Of a DNA stretch of 60,383 nucleotides, positions 33,620-43,361 are shown one piece after another. The notes under the pieces are model-generated. The model searched no databases. It was not told the origin of the DNA and worked only from the letters and a program-made list of their open reading frames with translations. A program made the position numbers and the translations under genes. Source of the DNA: Roseovarius halotolerans (GTDB lineage: Bacteria; Pseudomonadota; Alphaproteobacteria; Rhodobacterales; Rhodobacteraceae); the NCBI RefSeq assembly GCF_900172255.1, contig NZ_FWFU01000006.1, forward strand, positions 1 to 60,383, read 5' to 3'. The stretch's first letter is position 1. Every line of letters begins with the position of its first letter.

Positions 33620-35023
33620 ATGGCGAGTGACCCAATGACGATATCCGAGACATTCAACAGATTATCTGCTGGAGACACTAGCGCCACAAGAATTTTAGAA
33701 AGACTGCGCTCCCGAATTGATCGCCTAGAGCCAAGCTTGAACGCTCTGTGTCATGTGGATTGGGAAGGCGCGTTTGCGGCAGCCGAAGAAAGTGAGCAGC
33801 GCTGGCGTTCAGGAAGGCAACTGGGATCGCTTGATGGCATCCCACTGCATATCAAGGATAACATTTTCGTAAGAGATGTACCCTGCACGTGGGGCAGTAG
33901 GCTCTACGAAACTTTTGTCCCGAATCAGGATGATTGGTCGGTCACCCGTCTACGTCAGCAGGGCGCGGTGCTGTTCGCAAAAACCAATTCACCTGAGTTT
34001 GCACTTGCTGGGATCACAACCAATGATCTGTTTGGGACAACGCGTAACCCATACGATCAAAGCCGAACACCTGGAGGTTCCAGCGGCGGTGCCGTTGCGG
34101 CAACAATGGCCGGGTTCGGATTTGGCGGTCTTGCCACTGACGCGGGCGGATCGATACGGCGCCCGTCAGGTTATAGCGGTGCCGTAGGGTTGCGAACATC
34201 ACCTGGAGCAGTTCGGCGTACCAGCGGATTTCCGGCAATCGCAAATGATTTCCAAACGATTGGCCCAATCGCAAGCAATATCGAGGATCTTTCCATTCTG
34301 TTCAACGCGGTTCGCTGCACTGCGAAGGATGTCAAACTGCCTCGGCGGCAAGACGTTCGAATACGGGTCATCCTTGACGCAGGTCTTCAGACGATCGTGT
34401 CAGAGATTGAATCAGCGACACGTCATGCTGCGGCTGTATTGAAAGATCAAGGCTACCACACTGACGAGATCATAGCGCCGTGGAATCGCGCAGAGGTCGA
34501 ATATGCATTTCGCGTAATGTCGGCAAGCGGAGTGGCACACCTTGCCTCATTTCATGACAAAGATCTCTGGCAAGAGAAAGTTACGAGGCCAATGCAACGT
34601 ACTGCAGAATTCGGCAACGAGCAAAAAGCAGTAGACTATGTTCGAGCGCTCGAAATCGTTTCGAAACTTAGGGCAATGGCAGCGTCAGAATTTGACAACC
34701 GAACAATATGGCTAATGCCAACCTCACCATGCACGGCTTGGAGCATCGATGAAGACTATCCGCAGTTTATTGCCGGACAGCCCGCTGAGCCGCGAGATTC
34801 ATCGGTTTATGCGCCAGTTGTAAATGCCATGGCGGCAACGGGGTTGGCTTTGCCCGCGGGAACCGATTCTATTGGTCTACCGATCGGCGTTCAATTAGTG
34901 GCAGGGCAAGGACAGGAAGATCTTGTCTTAACCGTCGGAGAGGACCTGGCTCGTCAACTCGGGGACTTCCAGGCCCCACCAAGAATTCTAGATCTATGCC
35001 GGGACCTCGGCCCCGAAGGTTGA
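33620..35023 (+). CDS. Amidase-signature-family hydrolase
   Basis: 467 residues with the Ser-cisSer-Lys triad of amidase-signature enzymes: K79 in IPLHIKDN, cis-Ser154 in TPGGSSGGAVAA and nucleophile Ser178 in DAGGSIRRPSG. The ATG at 33620 or 33635 may be used. It is the last gene of the IclR-linked operon, 10 bp after dctM. It is probably not GatA, since no gatB or gatC are near and the length and context are catabolic. It should hydrolyse an amide that is imported or generated by the cyclase-family enzyme. Confidence 0.9.
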   Translation: MASDPMTISETFNRLSAGDTSATRILERLRSRIDRLEPSLNALCHVDWEGAFAAAEESEQRWRSGRQLGSLDGIPLHIKDNIFVRDVPCTWGSRLYETFVPNQDDWSVTRLRQQGAVLFAKTNSPEFALAGITTNDLFGTTRNPYDQSRTPGGSSGGAVAATMAGFGFGGLATDAGGSIRRPSGYSGAVGLRTSPGAVRRTSGFPAIANDFQTIGPIASNIEDLSILFNAVRCTAKDVKLPRRQDVRIRVILDAGLQTIVSEIESATRHAAAVLKDQGYHTDEIIAPWNRAEVEYAFRVMSASGVAHLASFHDKDLWQEKVTRPMQRTAEFGNEQKAVDYVRALEIVSKLRAMAASEFDNRTIWLMPTSPCTAWSIDEDYPQFIAGQPAEPRDSSVYAPVVNAMAATGLALPAGTDSIGLPIGVQLVAGQGQEDLVLTVGEDLARQLGDFQAPPRILDLCRDLGPEG

Positions 35024-35130
35024 GAAGGCTGCGCAAAAGGTGATAAAGTTCCCTGCTTTAGCTATCGGGGGGGAATACGGGTGCTGTCATGTGAGCTACT
35101 CTCCATTGGTTGGACAGTTTCTGGCGTAAA

Positions 35131-35994
35131 TTAAGCTACTCTTTGCACCTGCTGATCGGGTTGGTTTTCGTCTTTTCTCAGCCAATAGACCACGGCGGGT
35201 GGTCTGCCGCCAAGGGCGGAGTGTGGACGCTGGTGATTGTAGAAGGTCATCCATTTGCGGATGCCCGCCTTTGCCTCCGAGCCCGTTTCCCAAGCATGCA
35301 GGTAGACGCATTCGTATTTCAGCGTCCGCCACAGCCGCTCTATGAAGATGTTGTCGAGAAACCGGCCTTTCCCATCCATGGAGATACGCACGCCGGTTCT
35401 GCGCAGCCGGTCCGTCCAGGCGAAGGACGTGAACTGGCTGCCCTGATCGGTGTTCATGATCTCGGGCGAGCCGAACTTGTGAATGGCCTCGTTCAGTGCC
35501 TCAACACAGAAGTCGGCCTCCAGCGTGTTCGAGATGCGCCAGGCCAAGACCTTCCGGGTATGCCAGTCCATGATGGCGACCAGATACAGGAACCCGCGCC
35601 TCATGGACAGGTAGGTGATGTCCGAGCACCAGACCTGGTTCGGACGATCCACACGCAGACCTCTCAGCAGGTAGGGATAGGTCTTGTGCCCCTTCGCGGG
35701 CCTGCTGGTGTTGGGCTTCTGGTAGATCGGCATCAGTCCCATAAGGCGCATCAGCCGACGTATCCGTTTCTCGTTCACCAGATGACCGTCGTTGCGCAGG
35801 TGCCAGGTCATCTGCCGAACACCGAAGAAGGGCGCTTCCAGGAACTGTTCGTCGATCCGCCGCATCAGGTCGAGGTTCTGCTCGGTCTCGCCCTTCGGCG
35901 TGTAGTAAAAGGACGATCGCGCGATCGACAGCAGATTGCACTGCTGGCCGATCGACAGCTGGGGGTGATCGGGCTCAATCATGCCGCGCCTCAC
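35131..35994 (-). CDS. IS3-family transposase OrfB (catalytic DDE)
   Basis: 287 residues. The N-terminal HTH_21-type region (LSIGQQCNLLSIARSSFYY) is followed by a retroviral-integrase-type core with D in VWCSDITYLS, D in IMNTDQGSQF and E in NIFIERLWRTLKYE: the full DDE triad. It overlaps orfA by four bases, so a programmed -1 frameshift would give OrfAB, as usual in IS3 elements. No lesion seen, so the element may still move. Confidence 0.93.
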   Translation of the reverse strand: MRRGMIEPDHPQLSIGQQCNLLSIARSSFYYTPKGETEQNLDLMRRIDEQFLEAPFFGVRQMTWHLRNDGHLVNEKRIRRLMRLMGLMPIYQKPNTSRPAKGHKTYPYLLRGLRVDRPNQVWCSDITYLSMRRGFLYLVAIMDWHTRKVLAWRISNTLEADFCVEALNEAIHKFGSPEIMNTDQGSQFTSFAWTDRLRRTGVRISMDGKGRFLDNIFIERLWRTLKYECVYLHAWETGSEAKAGIRKWMTFYNHQRPHSALGGRPPAVVYWLRKDENQPDQQVQRVA

Positions 35995-36284
35995 TTCCCG
36001 CCCCAGGGCTTGAGCTTTCGTTCCAAAAAAGAGTTGGCCACCGCCAGCTCCCCGATCTTGGTGTGCAGTTCCTTCACCTGCTCCTCGTCAATCTCGGGTT
36101 TCTTGCGGCCGCCGCGCTCAAACACGCCGGACGCGCCCTCAAGCAAGGCGCGTTTCCATTGATGGATCATCGTCGGATGCACCCCGAACCGGCTCGCCAG
36201 CTCGGCGGCGGTCTCCTCGCCCTTCAGGGCTTCCAGCGCGACCTTCGCCTTGAACTCGGGCGCATGTTGTTTGCGTTTCGACAT
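35991..36284 (-). CDS. IS3-family transposase OrfA (helix-turn-helix)
   Basis: 97 residues starting MSKRKQHAPEFKAKVALEAL, then ELASRFGVHPTMIHQWKRALL, an HTH_Tnp_1 domain, followed by a leucine-zipper-like helix (VKELHTKIGELAVANSFLERKL). It provides end recognition and is the N-terminal part of the OrfAB fusion. Confidence 0.92.
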   Translation of the reverse strand: MSKRKQHAPEFKAKVALEALKGEETAAELASRFGVHPTMIHQWKRALLEGASGVFERGGRKKPEIDEEQVKELHTKIGELAVANSFLERKLKPWGGK

Positions 36285-36346
36285 CTCTAATCTCCTTCTT
36301 GTCGAAGATCAGCAGACTGCAAATCGTAGCTTATGTCAGTGTCCGA

Positions 36347-36799
36347 ATTTCGGGGGGTAGCTCAACAAGATGGCCTTCGATCCTTCACCCGATCGTGCTC
36401 TTTCTGTTTTCAAGGCAGCTTGCGGCTCTCGCCGCCATACGTAGGTTGGTACGACCTCAGCGCTCCCGCGTCTAAGCTTGCGCATTCATCAGATGCCGCG
36501 CAGCTAAGAGCCGCCGCTGCTTTTCGCGCGGCAAATGACGGCGTGAGCGGGCCGCCCCGAAGCATCTTGACTGGTGGGTGAGCGGCAGGAAAGGGGCCGT
36601 TGTCGACGCCTTGCAGAAAGTTCGAGGATCTGAAATTCGCTGCTAGTGCGCGTCATCCCTACAGCGAAATTGAGCGCTTGTATTCATGGAGTCTCGAAAC
36701 CATTTTTCGTTCTGAAGAGCAGCAATTCAACTGAGAGTCCCAAATTTGCTTCGACGAGTGCGAGACGTAAAGCGCCAGCAAAGTACACTACTTTAACAG
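36347..36799. other. No gene recognised
   Basis: About 450 bp between the IS3 element and the 3' end of the lysR gene. It contains only short, mutually overlapping frames and no clear hairpin. Confidence 0.5.
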
Positions 36800-37699
36800 C
36801 TATTGCCGAAGTGTCTCCACGAAAACGCGGGTCATAGATGTCAGCTTTCGCTGCGTAGGAAGGAGTAGGAACAGCGTGCGCCAAAGGTCGAGATCGGCAA
36901 CCGGGACGAATGTCAGGCGCGGGTCGCCGAACAGCATCACCGCGTTCCGCGGCAAGAGTCCGACACCAAGGCCCGCCCGGATCATCGCCAGCTGCGCAAT
37001 CGTGGAATGCGCCTCGATCGCACCCATCCGCAAGACTGGTGGGACATGGGCGCTCGAGGCCAGCAATTGATGCGTCCCGGTCCCCGGACTGAGCGAGATT
37101 ACCTCTCCCGGATCGATATCCTTCAGAGTCAGACCGGTGCACCCAGCCAACGCATGCCCCGTCGCACAGGCCAAACCGACGGGATCGCGTATGATCTCTT
37201 CCTGTTTCAGGTCTGGTGAATGCAGCGCTCTCCCTGCCACCGCCAGGTCAAGCTTCCCGTCCACGACCATACGCGCCAATGTCTCCGCAATGTCATCATG
37301 AATCCGCAGCCGGACCTCGGGATACAAGCCGCGAAACCGCGACAGGGCCGGAGCGACCAACTCGCTGATTGCCGACGGGCTGCAGCCGACATTCAGCGTG
37401 CCGGCACCTTGCACGCCGCGCGTCTGTAGCCGCGTGATCGCGCGGTCGAGACCGTCCAGCAGCGGCGCCGCTTCCTGCAGGAAGGTCAACGCCGTGGGCG
37501 TCGGTGCAGGGGGGCGCTGGCTCCGATCGAAAAGGGGAGAGCCCACGGCCTCCTCGAGCTGCTGTATCGTCTCGGACAAAGCCGAAGGCACGATCCCCAG
37601 CGCTGAGGCCGCCCGTACAAAAGATCCATGCGCCTGCACCGCTACCATGGCCCGCAGGTGTCGGATGTTGATATTCACATTTGCCGAATTTAATGTCAT
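36800..37699 (-). CDS. LysR-family transcriptional regulator
   Basis: 299 residues. Helix-turn-helix at about 12-70 (HLRAMVAVQAHGSFVRAASALG) and a periplasmic-binding-protein-like effector domain at about 100-295. It diverges from the flavin/Fe-S dehydrogenase gene with only 63 bp between them, so it probably controls that gene. The AT-rich gap contains the likely overlapping promoters. The effector may be 2-hydroxyglutarate or a related acid, an inference from the target. Confidence 0.92.
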   Translation of the reverse strand: MTLNSANVNINIRHLRAMVAVQAHGSFVRAASALGIVPSALSETIQQLEEAVGSPLFDRSQRPPAPTPTALTFLQEAAPLLDGLDRAITRLQTRGVQGAGTLNVGCSPSAISELVAPALSRFRGLYPEVRLRIHDDIAETLARMVVDGKLDLAVAGRALHSPDLKQEEIIRDPVGLACATGHALAGCTGLTLKDIDPGEVISLSPGTGTHQLLASSAHVPPVLRMGAIEAHSTIAQLAMIRAGLGVGLLPRNAVMLFGDPRLTFVPVADLDLWRTLFLLLPTQRKLTSMTRVFVETLRQ

Positions 37700-37762
37700 T
37701 ATATACTTATTTTATGAAGCAAGAAGATATGGTTCAAGAGGGCTTCTGAAAAGGACGCTCGG

Positions 37763-40597
37763 ATGACCCAGCACGACAAGACCCTAAGCCAGGATACCCT
37801 GCCCCAAGCTCTTCGCAGCGCGGGATTTCACGGCGACATTGACCGCGACACCGCGCTGCTCTCGGCTATGTCGACCGACAACTCCGTCTACCAGATCCGG
37901 CCCGACATCGTTGTCGCTCCGCACGATAGCGCCGATTGCGCAGTCATCGCCGCCGTGCTCTCCCGGCCCGAATTTGCGTCGGTCGCGGTCACGCCCCGCG
38001 GCGGCGGAACCGGAACGAATGGGCAAAGTCTTAACCGCGGCCTCATCGTCGACATCCGGCGCCACATGCACCGTTTGCTTGCAGTTAACGTCGAAGAAGC
38101 CTGGGCCGAAGTCGAACCCGGCCTCGTGCTTGACGACTTGAACGATCAGTTGCGCCCTAGGGGGCTGTTTTTCGCGCCGGAAACCTCCACCTCGACGCGT
38201 TGCACGATCGGGGGGATGGTCAGCACCGATGCCTCCGGAAAGGGCTCCCGCGTTTACGGCAAGACAAGCGACAACGTCCTCGCACTCCAGATCGCACGCC
38301 CCGAGGGCCTGCTTTCCAGCAACGAGGTATCGCCCGAATGGGCCGCCCCCATGCTGCACCGCGCCGAACAGGCCGCACGCGGCGGGCGCGATGCCTTCGT
38401 GGCGAACACCCCCCGCCTGAACCGGCGGTTCACCGGCTACGATCTCGAACGGGCCTGCCCGCCTGACGGCAGGTTCGAATGGTGGCGCCTCTTCCTCGGG
38501 GCCGAAGGCACACTGGGTCTGATCACCCGCATCCGCGTGAAGCTGCGCCGCATCGAACGCGAAAAGAGGCTGCTAGTCGTTGGCTTCGACGGATTTCGCA
38601 ATGCTCTGTCCTCCGCTGCTCCGCTGCTTGCCGCGGAACCGACCGCCATCGAAGTGATGAACGAAACGGTCCAGAAGATCGCGTCGGACTCAGGTCTGCT
38701 CGACGGCTTGCCACCCGCCCTGCGCGCCGAGCCGGACCGCGAGATCGCCTATACCTTCATCGAATTCAACGGCAACGACCCGGCAGCCATGGCCGCGCGG
38801 ATCGCACGCTGCCGCAAGATCCTGGCCGACCTTCCCGGTGCTGACACTATCCACCAGGCCAGTGATCGGTCCGAGATCAAGCGGTTGTGGGCCATCCGGT
38901 CGGGCAGCGTCGGCCTTCTTGGCAAGGTCGACGGCCCCGCCAGACCCGTCGCCTTCGTCGAGGATTGCGTCGTGCCACCGGAAAACCTACCGGCCTTCGT
39001 CGACGATTTCCGGACACTGCTGACCCGGCACGGCCTGTCTTTCGGCATTTACGGCCATGTCGATGTTGGCTGCCTCCACTTTCGTCCGGCTCTGAACATT
39101 GATAGCGAAAGCGACCGCGACAGGCTCGTTGCCATATCCGACGCCGTGTTCGACCTGACCCAAGAATACGGCGGCATCTTTTGGGGCGAGCATGGCAAGG
39201 GCGTGCGCGGCGCCTATCTCAGGACTTGGATCGGCGAAGAGGCCTACGCCGCCCTTCAGGCGGTCAAGCGCGCGTTCGACCCAGAGGGGCGCTTCAACCC
39301 CGGCAAACTGACCGGCGACGACGACACGATCATGGGCATCGCGACGACCCCATTCCGCTCGTTCAATGCACCAGACGGCGATCCGCTGGACCGGGCCTTT
39401 CGCTGCAATGGCAATGCACAATGCCTCAGCTACGCGCACAGCATCCCGATGTGCCCATCGTTCAAGGCCACCACCGATCTGCGCCAAAGCCCAAAGGGCC
39501 GCGCCGATGCCCTGCGCCAATGGCACCGATCCCGTGCCAAGGGAGGCGCCGACGATCAGCTTGAGGCCGACCTGCTGCGAACCCTCGATAGCTGTCTCGG
39601 CTGTAAGGCATGTGAATCGTCCTGTCCGGTCCAGGTCGACATCCCGACGATGCGCACGACCTTCTACGAGGACTATTACAGCCGTCACGCCCGTCCCCTC
39701 GCCGACCGCCTGACTCTTATCACGGAACGCATGAGCGGCCAGATCAAAGCGGTATCCCCGATCCTATCACCCGTCTGGCCTCTGCTCGCGGCCATCGGCC
39801 AGCGCCTCACCGGAACGCAGGACCTTCCCTCTCGCCTGGCCCAACGCCCCGCCTCCTCTCTGCGTTTATCCTACGAAGAACTGGCAACCACGTCCCTGCC
39901 CGACGGCACCGTCCTGCTCGTCCAGGACTGGTTCACCGCGCTCTTCGATGCGCAGGTGCTCGAAGACATCGCGGACGGCCTGCGTGCCCTCGGCTATCGT
40001 CCCCGCGTGCTCGACATGAAACCCGCGGGCAAGGCGGCGCTGACGCTGGGCGACCGCGAGGGGTTCGACAGGATGGCCCACGCGCTCTCCGTTCAACTCG
40101 TCCGTGCCGCCGAGACCGGCGCGCCACTGGTCGGCCTCGACCCGGCATTCGTCATGATGCTGCGGCAGGATTACCCAAAGGCCGGTTTCACCGTACCTAA
40201 GGTCGTTTTGGTGCAGGAGTTCCTCGTACGGGAACTGGAGACGGGCAAGACCTTTCCGAGCGTCCTTTACGATACCCCTCTGCGCCTCTTGTCCCACTGC
40301 ACGGAGGCCACGGCCGTGCCGCAAAGCGGGGAAATGTGGACCAGCATATGCCAAACCATCGGAATTAAGACAGAGACACCGGCCACAGGGTGCTGCGGCA
40401 TGGCCGGTCTTTTCGGCCACCAGTCGCGGCATCAGTCAATGTCCGCGACGCTCTTCAACCTTTCATGGCGCACGCAGGTCGAAACGGATCAACCCGTGGC
40501 GGCGACGGGTTTTTCCTGCCGCTGCCAGGCCAGCCGCCTGGCTGGACGCGCGTTGCGTCACCCGATGGGTCTGATCGCAGAGGCCCTGCGCCGGTAA
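37763..40597 (+). CDS. FAD-linked oxidase with Fe-S domain, D-2-hydroxyglutarate dehydrogenase-like (YdiJ type)
   Basis: 944 residues. N-terminal FAD_binding_4 domain (about 40-260) with the TPRGGGTGTNGQ flavin loop; FAD-oxidase C-terminal domain (about 270-520); then Cys clusters CNGNAQC and CLGCKACESSCPVQV (about 550-625) for Fe-S centres; and a C-terminal CCG-type domain with GCCGMAGLFGH. This is the YdiJ architecture, shown in several bacteria to oxidise D-2-hydroxyglutarate to 2-oxoglutarate; D-lactate or glycolate are alternatives. It converges on an operon ending with L-2-hydroxyglutarate oxidase, which favours the hydroxyglutarate reading. Confidence 0.88.
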   Translation: MTQHDKTLSQDTLPQALRSAGFHGDIDRDTALLSAMSTDNSVYQIRPDIVVAPHDSADCAVIAAVLSRPEFASVAVTPRGGGTGTNGQSLNRGLIVDIRRHMHRLLAVNVEEAWAEVEPGLVLDDLNDQLRPRGLFFAPETSTSTRCTIGGMVSTDASGKGSRVYGKTSDNVLALQIARPEGLLSSNEVSPEWAAPMLHRAEQAARGGRDAFVANTPRLNRRFTGYDLERACPPDGRFEWWRLFLGAEGTLGLITRIRVKLRRIEREKRLLVVGFDGFRNALSSAAPLLAAEPTAIEVMNETVQKIASDSGLLDGLPPALRAEPDREIAYTFIEFNGNDPAAMAARIARCRKILADLPGADTIHQASDRSEIKRLWAIRSGSVGLLGKVDGPARPVAFVEDCVVPPENLPAFVDDFRTLLTRHGLSFGIYGHVDVGCLHFRPALNIDSESDRDRLVAISDAVFDLTQEYGGIFWGEHGKGVRGAYLRTWIGEEAYAALQAVKRAFDPEGRFNPGKLTGDDDTIMGIATTPFRSFNAPDGDPLDRAFRCNGNAQCLSYAHSIPMCPSFKATTDLRQSPKGRADALRQWHRSRAKGGADDQLEADLLRTLDSCLGCKACESSCPVQVDIPTMRTTFYEDYYSRHARPLADRLTLITERMSGQIKAVSPILSPVWPLLAAIGQRLTGTQDLPSRLAQRPASSLRLSYEELATTSLPDGTVLLVQDWFTALFDAQVLEDIADGLRALGYRPRVLDMKPAGKAALTLGDREGFDRMAHALSVQLVRAAETGAPLVGLDPAFVMMLRQDYPKAGFTVPKVVLVQEFLVRELETGKTFPSVLYDTPLRLLSHCTEATAVPQSGEMWTSICQTIGIKTETPATGCCGMAGLFGHQSRHQSMSATLFNLSWRTQVETDQPVAATGFSCRCQASRLAGRALRHPMGLIAEALRR

Positions 40598-40617
40598 CTT
40601 GCCCGGTGCGACCTGCC

Positions 40618-41811
40618 TCAGTTGCCCAGCAACCGCCCGCCAATATGTTCCCCGATCGGGATGGCGGAGGTCGCCGCCGGTGAGGGCGCGTTGCAGACAT
40701 GCAGCGTGTGTTGCGTCTCCCGAAACAGGAAATCCTCGACCATGCGGCCGTCTCGCCACACCGCCTGCGCCCTGATGCCGGGGCGGTACGGCTCAAGGTC
40801 CTTGCCTTCGATCCGCGCACAGTAGTGCTGCACCCGTTTCAGGTACAGCCGCTTGAAAAGTGACGCCGACAGCTCCTGCGAGGCCGAACCTGAGTTCGCC
40901 GCCACTAGTTTCCAAAACCCAGGATAACCCATCACCGAAAGCGTGTCCCGCACATCGAGATCGCTCCGCTTGTAGCCCTCGCGCGACAGCGCCAGAACGG
41001 CATTCGGCCCCACTATGAAACAGCCATCCATCTTCCGCGTCAGATGTACACCAAGGAATGGGCGCGCCGGGTCGGGCACCGGGTAAATCAGGTGGCGGAC
41101 CAGGTCCGCAGGCTGGTTCCGGATGCGGTAATATTCCCCCCGGAACGGGATAATCCGGAAATCCACGTCAGCCCCGAAGTTTCGCGCCACCTGATCGGCC
41201 CACACCCCGGCACAGAACACCACCTTCCCGGCCGAGACCGGCCCGTCCGTGGTATCAATCTGCACCCCGGCCCCGGTTTCTGCGCCACCCGCGACTCGGG
41301 TGCCGAACCGAATCTCGCCCCCCGCCTCGGTGACGTCCCGCGCCATGCTGCGCGCCACTTCACCGAAGTCGACGATCCCAGTCGAGGGCGACAGCAGCGC
41401 CGCCTCGGCCCGGATCGCCGGTTCCAGTGCGCGCGCCTGAGCCCGGTCCAGCGCCTCGATCTCGATCCCGTTGGCACGGGACCGCTCGCCAAGCGCCTCC
41501 AGCCGCGCAACCTCACGTTCGTCCACCGCGACGATCAGCTTGCCACACATCTCGTATGGAATGCCCCGCGCGTCGCAATACGCGCGCATCTGCGCATTAC
41601 CCTCGGCGCAGAACCGCGCCTTCAGGCTGCCGGGCGCGTAATAGACACCGGCATGGATCACGCCGGAATTGCGCCCCGACTGGTGCAGCGCGACGGCCGC
41701 TTCCTTTTCCAGCAATAGGACTTTCGCGCCCGGCTGGCGGCGCTGCACGTCGCAGGCCGTGGCAAGCCCGACGATACCACCGCCGACTATTACGACATCA
41801 TGGGTTGTCAT
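40618..41811 (-). CDS. lhgO: L-2-hydroxyglutarate oxidase (LhgO/YgaF)
   Basis: 397 residues, a DAO-type flavoprotein. The N-terminal GGGIVGLATA dinucleotide-binding loop is followed by the LhgO hallmark HQSGRNSGVIHAGVYY and PGSLKARFC. Later RPFLGVHLTRKMDG and CNAPSPAATSA, then IGEHI at the C-terminus, are as in E. coli LhgO. The enzyme oxidises L-2-hydroxyglutarate to 2-oxoglutarate and passes electrons to the quinone pool. It is the last gene of the ABC/HyuAB operon. A D-2-hydroxyglutarate dehydrogenase-like gene converges on it, so both enantiomers can be recycled. Confidence 0.93.
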   Translation of the reverse strand: MTTHDVVIVGGGIVGLATACDVQRRQPGAKVLLLEKEAAVALHQSGRNSGVIHAGVYYAPGSLKARFCAEGNAQMRAYCDARGIPYEMCGKLIVAVDEREVARLEALGERSRANGIEIEALDRAQARALEPAIRAEAALLSPSTGIVDFGEVARSMARDVTEAGGEIRFGTRVAGGAETGAGVQIDTTDGPVSAGKVVFCAGVWADQVARNFGADVDFRIIPFRGEYYRIRNQPADLVRHLIYPVPDPARPFLGVHLTRKMDGCFIVGPNAVLALSREGYKRSDLDVRDTLSVMGYPGFWKLVAANSGSASQELSASLFKRLYLKRVQHYCARIEGKDLEPYRPGIRAQAVWRDGRMVEDFLFRETQHTLHVCNAPSPAATSAIPIGEHIGGRLLGN

Positions 41812-41907
41812 GGGATCGGTCTTTCTAAAGGCGCCGGAACGAAGGGTTTGCGGCGCGCGCGCAGGGAGAGTGGCGCGCGCGCCAAAATCGCAGGCTGAGG
41901 ACCGCGA

Positions 41908-43344
41908 TCACACCGGCAGGGTGTAGGAGGTCTTACTCGAGGTGAAGAACTCGCGCGCGGCGCGACCTTGTTCCCGCGAGCCATAGCTCGATTTTTTGCG
42001 CCCGCCGAAGGGAACGTGGTAATCCACACCCGCGGTCGGCAGGTTGACCATCACCATGCCCGAGTCCGAATGCGCCTTGAAATGCTCGGCATGTTTCAGC
42101 GACCGAGTACAGATACCCGACGACAACGCCAGGTCGCTGTCGTTCGCAATCGCCAGCGCGTGGTCATAGTCATCGGCCTTCAGCAGGCTCACCACCGGGC
42201 CGAAGATTTCCTCGCGGACATGTCGCATCTGGTTATCGGCTTGCCCGATCACCGCCGGCGACATGAAAAAACCCTCCGTGTCACGCTCGACGCGCTGGCC
42301 GCCGCACATGATCTCGGCCCCCTCATCGCGCGCGATCTGAAGGTAGTTCTCGTTGACCTTCAACTGCCTCGCATCCACCACCGGCCCCAGATCGCTGGCT
42401 TCGTCAAGCGCATGGCCCGCACGCAGCGCCTCGGTCCGCCTGACCATCGCTTCAAGCAACTGGTCATGGATACCCGGCGTCGCGATGATCCGCGTGTTGG
42501 ACGTACAACGCTGCCCGGTCGAGATGACCGATCCGCCGATTGCGCAGCCCACGGCATTCTCGATATCGGCGTCGTCGAGGACGATCAGCGGACTCTTACC
42601 CCCCATCTCTTCTTGGATCTTGCCAGCCCGTGCAGCCACGGTTTCGCGCACAGTCTGGCCCGTCGCCACAGACCCGGTAAAGGATAGCGCGTTCACATCC
42701 TCAGAGACGCAAAGCGTGTTGCCCACGACCCGCCCAGGCCCCATCACGAGGTTGAAAACACCGTTGGGAATGCCCGACCGCGACAGGATCTCGGTCAGCA
42801 CCCAGGCCATTGCAGGAGTCAGCTCTGCGGGCTTCAGCACGACCGTGTTGCCATAGGCCAGCGCCGGTGCCGCCTTCCAGGCCGGGATCGCCACAGGAAA
42901 GTTCCACGGCGTGATCAACCCCACGACACCCACCGGCTCGTAGCGCACGTCAGCGGTGACGCCGGCGCGGATCGAGGGGACAAATTCGCCGGCAACGCGC
43001 AGGGCTTCCTGTGCGTAGAACTTGAACACCTGGCCCGCGCGCGTCACCTCGCCAATACCCTCGGCAAGGATCTTGCCCTCTTCGCGCGAGAGAAGCCGGC
43101 CCAGCTCTTCCTTGCGGGCCAGCAGCTCGGTGCCCACGAAATCCAGCGCATCCGCCCTTGCCTGCGGCGTGGCCGCACGCCAGCCTGGTAACGCCGAGCG
43201 GGCCGCCGCGATGGCGTCCCCGGCCTGACCAGCATCTGCCTGCGCGTAGACGTCGACGACATCCGAGAGGTCCGAAGGATTGATGTTCTCTGTCTCTCCG
43301 ACACCTGAAACCCAGGCACCGTCGATGAAGTTCTGTTTTGTCAT
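41908..43344 (-). CDS. NAD(P)-dependent aldehyde dehydrogenase (2-oxoglutarate-semialdehyde / dicarboxylate-semialdehyde type)
   Basis: 478 residues with the complete ALDH active site: N148 in TPWNFP, E246 in EEMGGKSP and nucleophile C280 in STGQRCTSN. The GQRCTSN box and overall length resemble 2-oxoglutarate-semialdehyde and succinate-semialdehyde dehydrogenases. It directly follows the aminotransferase gene, so the expected reaction is oxidation of the semialdehyde produced by transamination to the corresponding dicarboxylate. Confidence 0.92.
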   Translation of the reverse strand: MTKQNFIDGAWVSGVGETENINPSDLSDVVDVYAQADAGQAGDAIAAARSALPGWRAATPQARADALDFVGTELLARKEELGRLLSREEGKILAEGIGEVTRAGQVFKFYAQEALRVAGEFVPSIRAGVTADVRYEPVGVVGLITPWNFPVAIPAWKAAPALAYGNTVVLKPAELTPAMAWVLTEILSRSGIPNGVFNLVMGPGRVVGNTLCVSEDVNALSFTGSVATGQTVRETVAARAGKIQEEMGGKSPLIVLDDADIENAVGCAIGGSVISTGQRCTSNTRIIATPGIHDQLLEAMVRRTEALRAGHALDEASDLGPVVDARQLKVNENYLQIARDEGAEIMCGGQRVERDTEGFFMSPAVIGQADNQMRHVREEIFGPVVSLLKADDYDHALAIANDSDLALSSGICTRSLKHAEHFKAHSDSGMVMVNLPTAGVDYHVPFGGRKKSSYGSREQGRAAREFFTSSKTSYTLPV

Positions 43345-43361
43345 GTCTTTTTTGCCTCGGG

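Larger units (their letters stand above)
35110..36346 (-). mobile_element. IS3-family insertion sequence, apparently intact (~1.24 kb)
   Basis: Two overlapping transposase frames lie between imperfect terminal inverted repeats: TTGGACAGT at 35110 and TCGGACACT as the complement of 36338-36346. Both ends carry a nearby AAGCTAC block. The exact tips and target duplication are uncertain by a few bases. It separates the IclR/TRAP/amidase cluster from the LysR region. Confidence 0.82.

Noticed and set aside
33620..35023. GatA subunit of the Glu-tRNA amidotransferase
   Set aside because: It has the amidase triad, but there is no gatB or gatC nearby and it ends a catabolic transport operon.
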